Positions 8,172 through 16,377 are shown, counted from the stretch's first letter. The stretch is DNA of 64,000 nucleotides from Streptomyces sp. NBC_00620 (GCF_026341825.1 NZ_JAPENY010000003.1:2418001-2482000), one strand, 5' to 3'. A program made the numbers and translations. The notes: generated from the sequence alone by a model not told the origin.

Positions 8172-9644
8172 TCAGACCGCCTCGGCGGTCTCGGGCAGGT
8201 CGACGGCGAGCTGGTCGGTGAGGTCGACGACCTCGGCGAGGTCCCCGAAGTCGCGGGCCGCAGTGTCGACCGTCTTTCGGATACGAGTGTTCACGCGCTC
8301 CGAGCGCACTTTCTTCGCGTACGACATTGCTTCCTTGGCTCGGACCGCACTCTTCTCGGGCTCCCGCTGGAGGAGGTGCACGGTGGCCATGCCGATGAGG
8401 TTCAGTGCGTACGAACGCTGGTGTTCGGGGTCCTTGGCGAAGAGGTCGACGGCCTGCTGCATCAGGGGCTCCGCCATGGAGGCGTAGGTGGGGCTGCGGC
8501 CCGCGACATAGGCGAGGTCGCGGTAGGAGTGGGAGTTCTCGCCGTACAGCTCGGCCTTGGAGAAGAAGCGGATCCAGTCGGGGTCCGGGTCGTCCCATTC
8601 GTGGACGTCGGAGAAGGTGTCCTCGGCCATCCGGACGGCGCGCTTGCACTTTCCGGGCTGGCCCATGTTGGCGTACGCGCGGGCCTCCATCGCATACAGC
8701 ATGGACTGGGTGCGGGGGCTCGCGCAGTCACGGCTTCCGTACTGCGCGAGGTGGATGAGTTCCAGGGCGTCCTCGGGCCGGCCCAGGTGGATCATCTGGC
8801 GGCTCATGCTGGACAGGACGTACGAGCCGAGGGGCTTGTCGCCCGCTTCCTTGGCGGCGTGCAGGGCGAGGACGAAGTACTTCTGCGCGGTGGGCTGGAG
8901 CCCCACGTCGTAGCTCATCCAGCCCGCCAGCTCGGCCAGCTCGGCGGCGACCTTGAACAGGCGCCTGTTCGTCGCGGCGGGCTGGGGTTCCTGGAGCAGG
9001 TCCGTCACCTCGTGCAGCTGTCCGACGACCGCTTTGCGGCGCAGGCCGCCACCGCATTGGGCGTCCCACTGCCGGAACATCACGGTGGTGGACTCCAGGA
9101 GGTCCAGCTCCGGCTTGGAGAGCCGGCCGCGGCGCACCGAGGTGGAGGGCTCGGGCTCCTCCGGCGGAGCCATCGGCGAGGGCACGAGCCAGCGCTGCAT
9201 GGGTTCGATGAGGGCCGGGCCCGCGGCGAGGGCGAGCGAGCTGCCGAGGAAGCCGCGGCGCGCCAGCATCAGGTCGCTGCGTGAATACTCGCTGATCAGC
9301 GCCACGGTCTGCGGGCCCGTCCAGGGCAGGTCGACGCCGGACACGGACGGTGACTGGTGGGCGGCGCGCAGGCCGAGGTCCTCGACGGCGACGACACAGC
9401 CGAAGCGCTCGGAGAACAGCTCGGACAGGATCCGCGGGATCGGCTCGCGCGGGTTCTCCCCGTCCAGCCAGCGGCGCACCCGCGAGGTGTCCGTGGAGAT
9501 GTGGTTGGCCCCCAACTGGCGGGCCCTGCGGTTCACTTGACGTGCGAGCTCACCCTTGGACCAGCCGCTGCGCACGAACCACGAGCCGAGCAGCTCGTTG
9601 GGGCGCTTGTCAGCGTTCGTCCCGCCTCCGCCGTTGCCGCCCAC
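8172..9644 (-). CDS. nsdA: NsdA-like TPR regulator of development and antibiotic production
   Basis: Protein of 490 residues that I recognise as the NsdA family; in S. coelicolor nsdA is a negative regulator of sporulation and antibiotic synthesis. The N-terminus carries an HTH-like segment (WSKGELARQVNRRARQLG then DTSRVRRWLDGENPR), followed by a twin-Arg-like hydrophobic stretch (ARRGFLGSSLALAAGPALIE) and helical TPR-type repeats to the end. GTG at 9644 is chosen because it follows a GGGGG ribosome site and gives the family N-terminus MGGNGGGGTNADKRPNELLG; the frame is open 48 codons further. It is transcribed away from the primase-like gene and towards amtB. The biochemical mechanism is not established. 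Confidence 0.85.
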   Translation of the reverse strand: MGGNGGGGTNADKRPNELLGSWFVRSGWSKGELARQVNRRARQLGANHISTDTSRVRRWLDGENPREPIPRILSELFSERFGCVVAVEDLGLRAAHQSPSVSGVDLPWTGPQTVALISEYSRSDLMLARRGFLGSSLALAAGPALIEPMQRWLVPSPMAPPEEPEPSTSVRRGRLSKPELDLLESTTVMFRQWDAQCGGGLRRKAVVGQLHEVTDLLQEPQPAATNRRLFKVAAELAELAGWMSYDVGLQPTAQKYFVLALHAAKEAGDKPLGSYVLSSMSRQMIHLGRPEDALELIHLAQYGSRDCASPRTQSMLYAMEARAYANMGQPGKCKRAVRMAEDTFSDVHEWDDPDPDWIRFFSKAELYGENSHSYRDLAYVAGRSPTYASMAEPLMQQAVDLFAKDPEHQRSYALNLIGMATVHLLQREPEKSAVRAKEAMSYAKKVRSERVNTRIRKTVDTAARDFGDLAEVVDLTDQLAVDLPETAEAV

Positions 9645-10091
9645 TGGAACGCCCCCATCCCTGAGACCACTTGTACGCTGCGTGCGCCAAGCCCTATCAG
9701 AATGCCGGTAAATACGGCCGCACGTCCGGTAGTTCTCACCCTTCGAACGGGAAGCCGACTTGCCCTTGGCATACCCACGAGTGCACACGTCCCCAGGACT
9801 CGTGTACTCAAAGTAATCCTACGATCACCCCTCCAGCCATGGCGATCCCGGAAACGCCACCATTCGCCACCCCTTCGAATGAACTCCGCGTCGCCCACGC
9901 GCGATTCACTTGACACAGGATGGCCGGGAGTGGGCGGAGCGGTGTGCGCCGGGGCGCACGATGCAGAGCGCACTACCTGGGGCACTACTGGGCGCCGTCT
10001 GAACCGGGCGGCACAGGGGAAGTCGGGAACACAGGGTCACGTTCCCATTCCGTCACGTAACCACCGGTACGTCGGACCCGTTGGAGGGGGC
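9645..10091. other. Divergent intergenic region, no gene seen
   Basis: 447 bp between nsdA (minus) and the primase-like gene (plus). It is less GC-rich than its surroundings around 9660-9850 and must hold both promoters. A TTGACA occurs at about 9911 on the plus strand but without a convincing -10 partner. I see no RNA gene or clear operator. Confidence 0.6.
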
Positions 10092-10754
10092 ATGGGCTTC
10101 ACGATCGGCAGTAGTCGGGGGACGCGCGAACTCCGGCCCGGTTCACGGCGCCGCGGCCGCTCGACGGAGTGCACCGCGGTGGCGGAGTTCACCGGGCTGT
10201 GGGGCTGGGACGTGGTCCCCGGCGCCCGGGCCGCCGCGGGAGCGTGCTCGTGCGGAAGGGCCGACTGCCCCGCGCCGGGTGCGCATCCACTGGACTTCGC
10301 GCCGTCGATCCCGGGCGGCGCCACACTCGACGAAGTGACCGAGGCCTGGGCCGAGTTCCCGGGGGCCGCCATGATGCTGCCGGTCGGCCGCGCCTTCGAC
10401 GTGATCGAGGTCGCCGAGCCCGCCGGGCGCCGGGCGCTCGTCCGGCTCGAACGCATGGGGCTCCCCCTCGGACCCGTGGCGGCGACCCCGGACGGCCGCG
10501 CCCACTTCTTCGTCGCCCCCGGCTCCGCACCCGAACTCCCCGAGCTGCTCTACCGGATGGGCTGGGACGACGCCTCCCTCGACCTGCACGGCCTGGGCCC
10601 GGGTACGCACATCACCGCCCCGCCCTCCGACCGCTCGGGCCTCGGCCCGGTCCGCTGGCTGCGCTCCCCCGCACTGGACTCGGCGACGAAACCGCCACAA
10701 GCCCGGCTACTGCTGGGGACGCTGGCGTATGTGGCACACCGGTCGCGCGTGTAG
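10092..10754 (+). CDS. Bifunctional primase/polymerase N-terminal-like protein
   Basis: Protein of 220 residues resembling the N-terminal prim-pol domain found in Streptomyces plasmid and chromosomal proteins. Visible features are an early CSCGRADCPAPGAHP cluster (cysteine/histidine motif typical of this group), the central GRAFDVIEVAEPAG strand, where a catalytic Asp pair would lie, and HFFVAPGS. ATG at 10092 directly follows a strong GGAGGGGG site; longer upstream frames are spurious. No helicase or replication domain follows, so it is unlikely to be a complete replicase, and its role is unknown. Confidence 0.75.
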   Translation: MGFTIGSSRGTRELRPGSRRRGRSTECTAVAEFTGLWGWDVVPGARAAAGACSCGRADCPAPGAHPLDFAPSIPGGATLDEVTEAWAEFPGAAMMLPVGRAFDVIEVAEPAGRRALVRLERMGLPLGPVAATPDGRAHFFVAPGSAPELPELLYRMGWDDASLDLHGLGPGTHITAPPSDRSGLGPVRWLRSPALDSATKPPQARLLLGTLAYVAHRSRV

Positions 10755-10783
10755 GCCGTTCCCGAACCTTGGGCTCACATGAC

Positions 10784-10824
10784 GAAGCGCCCGCTCCCAA
10801 CTGCACCTTGGGGGCGGGCGCTTC
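10784..10824. terminator. Bidirectional terminator hairpin
   Basis: A 17-bp stem with one mismatch (10784-10800 against 10808-10824) and a 7-nt loop. It lies between the convergent primase-like gene and ftsY. Confidence 0.7.
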
Positions 10825-10830
10825 TTCGTA

Positions 10831-10854
10831 GCAGGTACTGAAATCAGTACCTGC
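10831..10854. repeat. Short perfect palindrome at the ftsY 3' end
   Basis: Arms GCAGGTACTGA and TCAGTACCTGC with two bases between, ending one base before the ftsY stop codon. It may be a second termination or 3'-stability hairpin. Confidence 0.5.
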
Positions 10855-10855
10855 C

Positions 10856-12052
10856 CTACTCCCCGATAAGGGCGTCAACGAACGCCTCCGGCTCGAACGG
10901 CGCCAGATCGTCCGCCCCCTCTCCCAGACCGACCAGCTTGACCGGCACGCCCAGCTCACGCTGCACCGCGATCACGATGCCGCCCTTGGCCGTCCCGTCG
11001 AGCTTGGTCAGCACGATGCCGGTGATGTCGACGACCTCGGCGAAGACACGGGCCTGGACGAGACCGTTCTGTCCGGTGGTGGCGTCGAGGACGAGCAGGA
11101 TCTCGTCCAGTGGCGCGTGCTTCTCGACGACGCGCTTGACCTTGCCGAGCTCGTCCATGAGCCCGGTCTTGGTGTGCAGCCGGCCCGCGGTGTCGATGAG
11201 GACGACGTCCGCGCCCTCCTCGATGCCTTCCTTGACCGCGTCGAAGGCGATCGAGGCCGGGTCACCGCCCTCGGGACCGCGCACGGTACGGGCGCCCACC
11301 CGCTCGCCCCAGGTCTGCAGCTGGTCGGCGGCGGCGGCACGGAAGGTGTCGGCGGCGCCCAGGAGGACGTGCTTGCCGTCGGCCACGAGCACGCGGGCGA
11401 GCTTGCCCGTGGTGGTCGTCTTGCCGGTTCCGTTGACCCCGACGACCATCACGATGCCCGGGGTGTCGAGGTTCGAGTCGGTCTTGACCGTGCGGTCGAA
11501 CTCGGGAACGAGCAGCTGGAGCAGCTCCTCGCGCAGCAGAGCACGCAGCTCGTCCGGCGTACGGGTGCCGAGCACCTTCACACGCTCACGCAGCCGGTCG
11601 ACCAGCTCCTGGGTGGGCTGCACGCCTACGTCGGCGGTGAGCAGCGTGTCCTCGATCTCCTCCCAGGTGTCCTCGTCGAGGTGCTCGCGCGAGAGGAGCG
11701 TGAGCAGCCCCTTGCCGAGCGCGTTCTGCGAGCGGGAGAGCCGGGCGCGCAGACGCACCAGACGCCCCGCGGAGGGCTCCGGGACCTCGATCTCGGGAAG
11801 GGCCGGGGGTTCCTCGACCGCGACGGGAGCCGAGGCGGCCTCCGGGAGGTCCACCTCTTCTATCGTGCGGCGCGGTTCTTCCCGCGGCGTCTCGGCCTCG
11901 TCGCCGACGTGCGGCTCGGCCGGAGGGGCGGTGATGTCGGGGGCGACGGGGGGCGGCGGAGGCAGCTTCCGCTTGCGACTGCCGACGACCAGCCCGCCGA
12001 GCGCGCCGATCACGACGACGGCGATGACTACAGCAAGGATGACGATTTCCAT
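10856..12052 (-). CDS. ftsY: Signal recognition particle receptor FtsY
   Basis: SRP receptor GTPase of 398 residues. It has an N-terminal hydrophobic helix (MEIVILAVVIAVVVIGALGG), an acidic linker and the NG domain: P-loop GVNGTGKTTTTGKLA, DTAGRLHTK, TKLDGTAKGG and the C-terminal GLGEGADDLAPFEPE. The visible membrane helix is a feature of actinobacterial FtsY. ATG at 12052 is the first that begins with the helix; upstream frame extension enters a strong hairpin. It pairs functionally with ffh at 1.9-3.4 kb. Confidence 0.96.
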   Translation of the reverse strand: MEIVILAVVIAVVVIGALGGLVVGSRKRKLPPPPPVAPDITAPPAEPHVGDEAETPREEPRRTIEEVDLPEAASAPVAVEEPPALPEIEVPEPSAGRLVRLRARLSRSQNALGKGLLTLLSREHLDEDTWEEIEDTLLTADVGVQPTQELVDRLRERVKVLGTRTPDELRALLREELLQLLVPEFDRTVKTDSNLDTPGIVMVVGVNGTGKTTTTGKLARVLVADGKHVLLGAADTFRAAAADQLQTWGERVGARTVRGPEGGDPASIAFDAVKEGIEEGADVVLIDTAGRLHTKTGLMDELGKVKRVVEKHAPLDEILLVLDATTGQNGLVQARVFAEVVDITGIVLTKLDGTAKGGIVIAVQRELGVPVKLVGLGEGADDLAPFEPEAFVDALIGE

Positions 12053-12075
12053 AACGAGACCCAGTATCAGCCATC

Positions 12076-12110
12076 CCTCCCTCGGCAGGGAGAATCCCTG
12101 CCGAGGGAGG
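12076..12110 (-). promoter_or_regulatory. Strong hairpin in the ftsY leader
   Basis: Perfect 15-bp stem (12076-12090 against 12096-12110) with loop AGAAT, ending 24 bases upstream of the ftsY ATG. No gene ends here on either strand, so it is not an ordinary terminator. It may act as a leader attenuator or a translation control element. Confidence 0.5.
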
Positions 12111-12192
12111 CATTCTGTAGCTTCCTCCAAAGAGACGAGCCCCTCGCACGGAACGCGGAACCCCGCGAACCCGAGCCCGCCGCTATGGCCGT

Positions 12193-12207
12193 CTGACGAA
12201 CCGTCAG
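12193..12207. promoter_or_regulatory. Palindrome, candidate operator between ftsY and LLM gene
   Basis: CTGACG-AAC-CGTCAG, perfect 6-bp arms, 37 bp upstream of the LLM monooxygenase ATG. It has the size of a TetR- or GntR-type site; the regulator is unknown. Confidence 0.35.
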
Positions 12208-12243
12208 CTACCGTCCCCCTCCACACACGAAGGGGGGCTCACC

Positions 12244-13215
12244 ATGCCCGTAACGGTCGTACGCTTCAACCTCGTTGACCCCGACGCCACCCCCGCGTCG
12301 CTGAGTGCCCGCTACAAGGCGGCCGTTGAGATGGCCGCGTACGCCGACGACCGCGGCATCACCACCGTGCAGACCGAGGAGCACCACGGCGTCGCCAACA
12401 ACTGGTTGCCCTCGCCGTTCGCCTTCGCGGGCGCGGTCTTCGGCGCGACCCGGCACATCGCGGTCACCGTGTCGGCGGTCATCGGCCCGCTGCACGACCC
12501 GCTCCGGCTCGCGGAGGACATCGCCGTACTCGATCTGCTCAGTGGCGGACGTCTCATCACCGTCGCGGGAATCGGCTACCGGCCCGAGGAGTACGCCCTC
12601 TTCGACGTCGACTGGAAGCGGCGCGGCAAGCTCCAGGACGAGCTGCTTGAGACGGTGCTGAAGGCGTGGACCGGCGAGGAGTTCGAGTACCGGGGCCGGA
12701 CCGTACGGGTCACTCCGCGGCCGTTCTCGGATCCGCACCCCCTGCTGCTGGTCGGCGGCTCGTCGAAGGCGGCGGCGCGGCGGGCGGCCCGCCTGGGCCT
12801 TCCCTTCTTCCCCAGCGCCCACCTGCCCGAGCTGGAGGCGTACTACAAGGAGCGGCTCATCGAGTACGGCACCGAGGGCTGGACCATGATGCCGTCGGCC
12901 GAGACCCCGCTCCTGCACATCGCCGAGGACCCCGACCGGGCCTGGGCCGAGTACGGCAAGCACTTCCTGCACGAGGCACGGACGTACGCCTCCTGGCAGT
13001 CCGGCGACATCCGCTCGGCGGTGAAGTCGGCGGCCACGACGGTCGACGAGCTGCGCGCCGAGGGCGTCTACCGGATCCTCACGCCCGACGCGTGCGTGGC
13101 ACACGGCCTCGACAACTACGTCCTGCACCCGCTGTCCGGCGGGATGCCCGTCGACGAGGGCTGGCGCAGCCTGCACCTGTTCTGCGAAAGCGTCCTGCCC
13201 CGCCTCAAGGACTGA
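12244..13215 (+). CDS. LLM-class flavin-dependent monooxygenase
   Basis: Bacterial luciferase-like (beta/alpha)8 protein of 323 residues. It shows the family pattern of an N-terminal strand (MPVTVVRFNLVDPD), TVQTEEHHGVANNW, GATRHIAVTVSAVIGPLHDPLRLAEDIAVLDLLSGGR (split motif, F420/FMN phosphate region near residue 90) and RPFSDPHPLLLVGGSSKAAARRAARLG. Such enzymes use reduced FMN or F420; the substrate cannot be read from the sequence. ATG at 12244 has AAGGGGGG upstream. It stands alone and is followed by a very strong terminator. Confidence 0.88.
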   Translation: MPVTVVRFNLVDPDATPASLSARYKAAVEMAAYADDRGITTVQTEEHHGVANNWLPSPFAFAGAVFGATRHIAVTVSAVIGPLHDPLRLAEDIAVLDLLSGGRLITVAGIGYRPEEYALFDVDWKRRGKLQDELLETVLKAWTGEEFEYRGRTVRVTPRPFSDPHPLLLVGGSSKAAARRAARLGLPFFPSAHLPELEAYYKERLIEYGTEGWTMMPSAETPLLHIAEDPDRAWAEYGKHFLHEARTYASWQSGDIRSAVKSAATTVDELRAEGVYRILTPDACVAHGLDNYVLHPLSGGMPVDEGWRSLHLFCESVLPRLKD

Positions 13216-13222
13216 GAGCGCC

Positions 13223-13283
13223 AAGAAGACGTACTGCCCCGGCTCAAGGCCTCGAAGGCCGAGCCGGGGCAGTACGTCTTCTT
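13223..13283 (+). terminator. Very strong terminator after the LLM gene
   Basis: Perfect 23-bp stem (13223-13245 against 13261-13283), the inner 15 bases containing a small GGCC/GGCC stem. It starts 7 bp after the stop codon. Confidence 0.88.
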
Positions 13284-13323
13284 ACGAGTACGGGGAGAAG
13301 GGCAGCGGGGGTTTGGCCCGTCT

Positions 13324-13338
13324 CCCCGAGTTTCGGGG
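13324..13338 (-). terminator. Probable native glcP terminator, displaced by the IS
   Basis: CCCCGA-GTT-TCGGGG hairpin 14 bp outside the left end of the IS. Without the IS it would lie just after the glcP stop codon, so it is probably that gene's original 3' hairpin. Confidence 0.4.
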
Positions 13339-13352
13339 GGCCGTTCCTACGA

Positions 13353-13362
13353 GGCCTAGCCC
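13353..13362. repeat. Target-site duplication, left copy (GGCCTAGCCC)
   Basis: Identical to 14810-14819 and directly flanking the inverted repeats of the IS. Ten bases fits the IS4 family. Confidence 0.85.
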
Positions 13363-13375
13363 CAATGCCGTTGCG

Positions 13376-13585
13376 TTATGGGCCTGTGGGTTGGGGTCGT
13401 TTGATGAGGATGGCCTGGGTGCCGGTGCGGGTGGGCTGGGGCCAGTGACGGTGTTCAGCCCGTTTGAGCCAGTAGTTGGACATCTTTCGTTTGACAACAC
13501 GGGGCTGGCTGCGCAGGCGTCTGGCGGGAAGGAGCCTTTCCAGCAGGTCTTCCTGGAGTAATCGCAAGGCCTGGACCAGGAGGTC
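13376..13585 (-). pseudogene. Out-of-frame C-terminal part of the IS4 transposase
   Basis: In the +1 frame relative to the main transposase frame, 69 codons read DLLVQALRLLQEDLL and continue into PRVVKRKMSNYWLKRAEHR, a C-terminal sequence I recognise from intact IS4-family transposases of Streptomyces. It stops with TAA 13 bp inside the left IS end. Joined to the main frame it would give about 459 residues, the normal size. It is not translated unless ribosomes shift +1 at the CCC-TGA-C junction. Confidence 0.7.
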
Positions 13586-14756
13586 AGGGGGAAAAGCTGC
13601 CGGGCGTAACGGTCACACTGCGGCGAGCGGAGCGCAGAGTCTCGGTGAAGGAGACGCGGTCGGGGTCGAGTTGGCGGGTGGCCGCGGTTCTGAGCATCAG
13701 CTCCCGCAGTGCATGGTGGACCAGGAGATGGGCCCAGATCTGTTGCAGGACACCGTCGGGTGTCTTGCTGCTGAGGACCACCTTCGCGCCGCGCTGGTGG
13801 GTTTTGATCTCGGCGAAGACGGATTCGATCTCCCAGCGTTCGCGGTAGAGGGCGGCCAGTTGCCGGGCCGGATAGCGGCGGGCGTCCAGGAGAGTGGTGA
13901 TCAGGCGGTAGTCCTGGGCCGTGTCTTTGAGCTGGTAGGCCAGGACACGCACGGTGACCGGGTCGCGGTGGGAGGCGTCGGTGCCGGCATGGATGCGTGA
14001 GATCCAGGACCCGTCGCGCAGTGGCCTGTCGATGGGCAGGACACGGTTGGCGGGCACCCGCCACAGCAGGTCGGCGCCGGTGGCGGTGAAGGCCTGCCAC
14101 AGTGGGACGCCGAGGAACTCGCGGTCGGCCAGCACGAGTTGGCCTGGCCCGCAGGAGCGGGGCAGGCGGCCCACCAGGGTCACTTCCCCGGTGCGGCAGC
14201 CGGCGAGTTCGGCGTCCAGCACCGCATGGCTGCCCACCTCCACCAAGGCGGCCATCCGCACCTGCACAAAGGCACTCCGGCCGGTCCCACGACCGTTGCC
14301 GGGACGGCCGAAGGCCGCTTGATTGGCCTCACTGTCGGCGGCATCCCAGCAGGTCCCGTCCACCGCCAGAACCCGCAAGCCCCGCCAGAACGCCCCCGGA
14401 GTCGCCTCGGTGGCCATCGGCTTCGCGGTCGTGGCGAACAGCACCCGCAGCGGCTCGGATCCCAGCCGCTGCCGGGCCCGAAACAGTGACGACTTCGCCG
14501 GAACGTGCCAGTCACCCAGCAGTCCCAGACCGCGAAGCCCCGCGACCAAGTGCCGCATCACTTCTAGATACGGGGCGGGAGAGAACAGCGCCAGCCCCAG
14601 CACGAAGTACACCACCAGCCGGGCGGGCAGCAGCCGCTTACGCCGCTCGGACCGGCCACACGCTGCCACCACCCGATCCACCAACCCCGGCGGATACACC
14701 CAGGTCAACAGCCCCAGACCCGATAAGTCAGACACACTCGCGGCCACCCGCATCAC
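13584..14756 (-). CDS. IS4-family DDE transposase, main frame (ends early)
   Basis: 390 residues containing an N-terminal IS4 domain (SDLSGLGLLTWVYPPGLVDRVV), the first catalytic Asp in VLAVDGTCWDAADS, the second in LVLADREFLG, and the third-Glu region YRERWEIESVFAEIK, which fits Y-(2)-R-(3)-E-(6)-K exactly. The frame ends at TGA (13584-13586) directly after a TTT-TCC-CCC run; the missing C-terminus continues in the +1 frame. So it is either frameshifted and possibly inactive, or uses a programmed +1 shift. The start is GTG 14756 or ATG 14753; neither has a clear ribosome site. Confidence 0.85.
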   Translation of the reverse strand: MMRVAASVSDLSGLGLLTWVYPPGLVDRVVAACGRSERRKRLLPARLVVYFVLGLALFSPAPYLEVMRHLVAGLRGLGLLGDWHVPAKSSLFRARQRLGSEPLRVLFATTAKPMATEATPGAFWRGLRVLAVDGTCWDAADSEANQAAFGRPGNGRGTGRSAFVQVRMAALVEVGSHAVLDAELAGCRTGEVTLVGRLPRSCGPGQLVLADREFLGVPLWQAFTATGADLLWRVPANRVLPIDRPLRDGSWISRIHAGTDASHRDPVTVRVLAYQLKDTAQDYRLITTLLDARRYPARQLAALYRERWEIESVFAEIKTHQRGAKVVLSSKTPDGVLQQIWAHLLVHHALRELMLRTAATRQLDPDRVSFTETLRSARRSVTVTPGSFSP

Positions 14757-14809
14757 CCCCGGGACCCACTCCCAACCAGCCTACGCCCAAGGCAAAAGCA
14801 ACGGCATTG

Positions 14810-14819
14810 GGCCTAGCCC
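14810..14819. repeat. Target-site duplication, right copy, covering the glcP stop codon
   Basis: GGCCTAGCCC, identical to 13353-13362. On the minus strand it contains the last Gly codon and TAG stop of glcP, so the insertion left the protein intact. Confidence 0.85.
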
Positions 14820-16228
14820 ATCTCTTCCAGCGTCTTCCCCTTGGTCTCCTTCACGTACTTGAGCACGAAGGGGATGGAGAGCGCGGCGAAGATCGTGTAG
14901 ATCACGTAGGTCGCGGAGAGGTTCCAGTCGGCCAGCGACGGGAAGCTCGCGGTGATGGCCCAGTTGGCGATCCACTGCGCGGAGGCGGCGACGCCGAGCG
15001 CGGCGGCGCGGATCCTGTTCGGGAACATCTCGCCGAGGAAGACCCAGACCACGACACCCCAGGAGAGGGCGAAGAAGAGGACGAAGACGTGGGCGGCGAT
15101 CAGGGCGACCCAGCCCTGGGTGGCCGGCAGCTTGCCATCCACCAGGTCGAAGGAGAAGGCCCAGGCCTCCAAGCCGAGCCCGATGACCATGCCCACGGAG
15201 CCGATGAGAGCGAGCGGCTTACGGCCGATCCGGTCGACGAAGATCATGGCGATCACGGTGCCGATGATGTTGATGATCGACGTCGTGAACGAGTAGAGGA
15301 ACGAATCGGTCGGGTCGACGCCGACCGACTGCCACAGCGTGGAGGAGTAGTAGAACGCGACGTTGATGCCGACGAACTGCTGGAAGACCGAGAGGCCGAT
15401 GCCGACCCAGACGATCGGCTTGAAGAAGAACGTGCCGCCGAGCAGGTCCTTGAAGGTCGACTTGTGCTCACTCTTCATGGCGTGATCGATCTCGGCGACG
15501 CGGACGTCCAGGTCGATCTTGTCGCCCTCGACCTCCTTGAGCACCTCACGGGCACGCTCGTCCCGGCCCACGGAGACCAGGAAGCGCGGCGACTCGGGGA
15601 TCGCGAAGGAGAGCAGACCGTAGAGGATGGCCGGGATGACCATGACGCCGAGCATGACCTGCCAGGCTTCGAGGCCCATGACCTGACCGCGCTGGTCACC
15701 GTCGGCGGCGTTCAGGATGCCCCAGTTGACCAGCTGCGAAATGGCGATGCCGATCACGATGGCGGCCTGCTGGAAGGAGCCGAGGCGCCCGCGGTACGCG
15801 GCAGGCGCGACCTCGGCGATGTAGGCGGGGCCGATGACGGAGGCCATGCCGATGGCGAACCCGCCGATGATCCGCCAGAAGGCGAGGTCGTACAGGGAGA
15901 AGGGCAGCGCGGACCCGACGGCGCTGACCGTGAACATGACGGCCGAGATCTGCATACAGCGGATGCGGCCGATGCGGTCGGCTATGCGGCCCGCGGTCGC
16001 CGCGCCGATGGCGCAGCCGATCAGTGCGATGGCGATGACCTGGGCCAGCGCCGCCGAGCCGATGTCGTACCGGCTTCGGATGGCCTCGACGGCGCCGTTG
16101 ATCACGGCACTGTCGTAGCCGAAGAGGAACCCGCCCATCGCGGCCGCCGCCGCGATGAAGATGACATGCCCGAGATGCTCGGGATGAGCCTCTCGGGCTC
16201 CTGACTTGGGGGGCACTGTGCTGGTCAC
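14813..16228 (-). CDS. glcP: Major facilitator sugar (glucose) permease GlcP
   Basis: Sugar-porter MFS protein of 471 residues with about twelve membrane helices, importing glucose with protons. It shows GYDSAVINGA in helix 1, GRIADRIGRI in the 2-3 loop, PESPRFLV in the central loop and the C-terminal VKETKGKTLEEMG (normally PETKGKTLEE). Its position beside smc matches glcP1 of S. coelicolor, the main glucose permease. GTG at 16228 has GAGGAG seven bases upstream. The TAG stop lies inside the IS target duplication, so the natural 3' end is now replaced by IS DNA. Confidence 0.85.
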   Translation of the reverse strand: MTSTVPPKSGAREAHPEHLGHVIFIAAAAAMGGFLFGYDSAVINGAVEAIRSRYDIGSAALAQVIAIALIGCAIGAATAGRIADRIGRIRCMQISAVMFTVSAVGSALPFSLYDLAFWRIIGGFAIGMASVIGPAYIAEVAPAAYRGRLGSFQQAAIVIGIAISQLVNWGILNAADGDQRGQVMGLEAWQVMLGVMVIPAILYGLLSFAIPESPRFLVSVGRDERAREVLKEVEGDKIDLDVRVAEIDHAMKSEHKSTFKDLLGGTFFFKPIVWVGIGLSVFQQFVGINVAFYYSSTLWQSVGVDPTDSFLYSFTTSIINIIGTVIAMIFVDRIGRKPLALIGSVGMVIGLGLEAWAFSFDLVDGKLPATQGWVALIAAHVFVLFFALSWGVVVWVFLGEMFPNRIRAAALGVAASAQWIANWAITASFPSLADWNLSATYVIYTIFAALSIPFVLKYVKETKGKTLEEMG

Positions 16229-16349
16229 GTGTAACTCCTCGGGCCACCGGCCTCACTGCCGGGGGTGTGGGGCGAGCCCTTCAAGTGGTCATACAAGTGG
16301 CGCACAACTTCACGCCGCCCACCACCTGAAGGTAAAAGCAACGTTGCAG

Positions 16350-16377
16350 AGACTATGCCTTCAAGTTTCGAAGTCAA
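16350..16377 (-). promoter_or_regulatory. Candidate glcP promoter
   Basis: TTGACT (16372-16377) and TAGTCT (16350-16355) with a 16-bp spacer on the minus strand. The region is AT-richer than average and contains heptamers TTCAAGT at 16280 and 16360 and ACTTGAA at 16430, possible operator elements. Confidence 0.4.

Larger units (their letters stand above)
13363..14809 (-). mobile_element. IS4-family insertion sequence, 1447 bp
   Basis: Both ends are the perfect 12-bp inverted repeat CAATGCCGTTGC (13363-13374 and complement at 14798-14809), with weaker similarity extending inward. A 10-bp direct duplication flanks it. Inside is one DDE transposase with the IS4 YREK signature. The element sits between the LLM gene and glcP, with its transposase on the same strand as glcP. 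The perfect target duplication suggests a recent insertion. Confidence 0.9.

Noticed and set aside
13357..13360. 4-bp CTAG target duplication for the IS
   Set aside because: The identity extends to ten bases and the inverted repeats then begin exactly at CAATGCC, so a 10-bp duplication fits better and agrees with IS4 family habits.
13282..14100. 272-codon minus-strand frame across the IS left end
   Set aside because: It crosses the IS boundary and is out of frame with the transposase; low-complexity Pro/Arg content.
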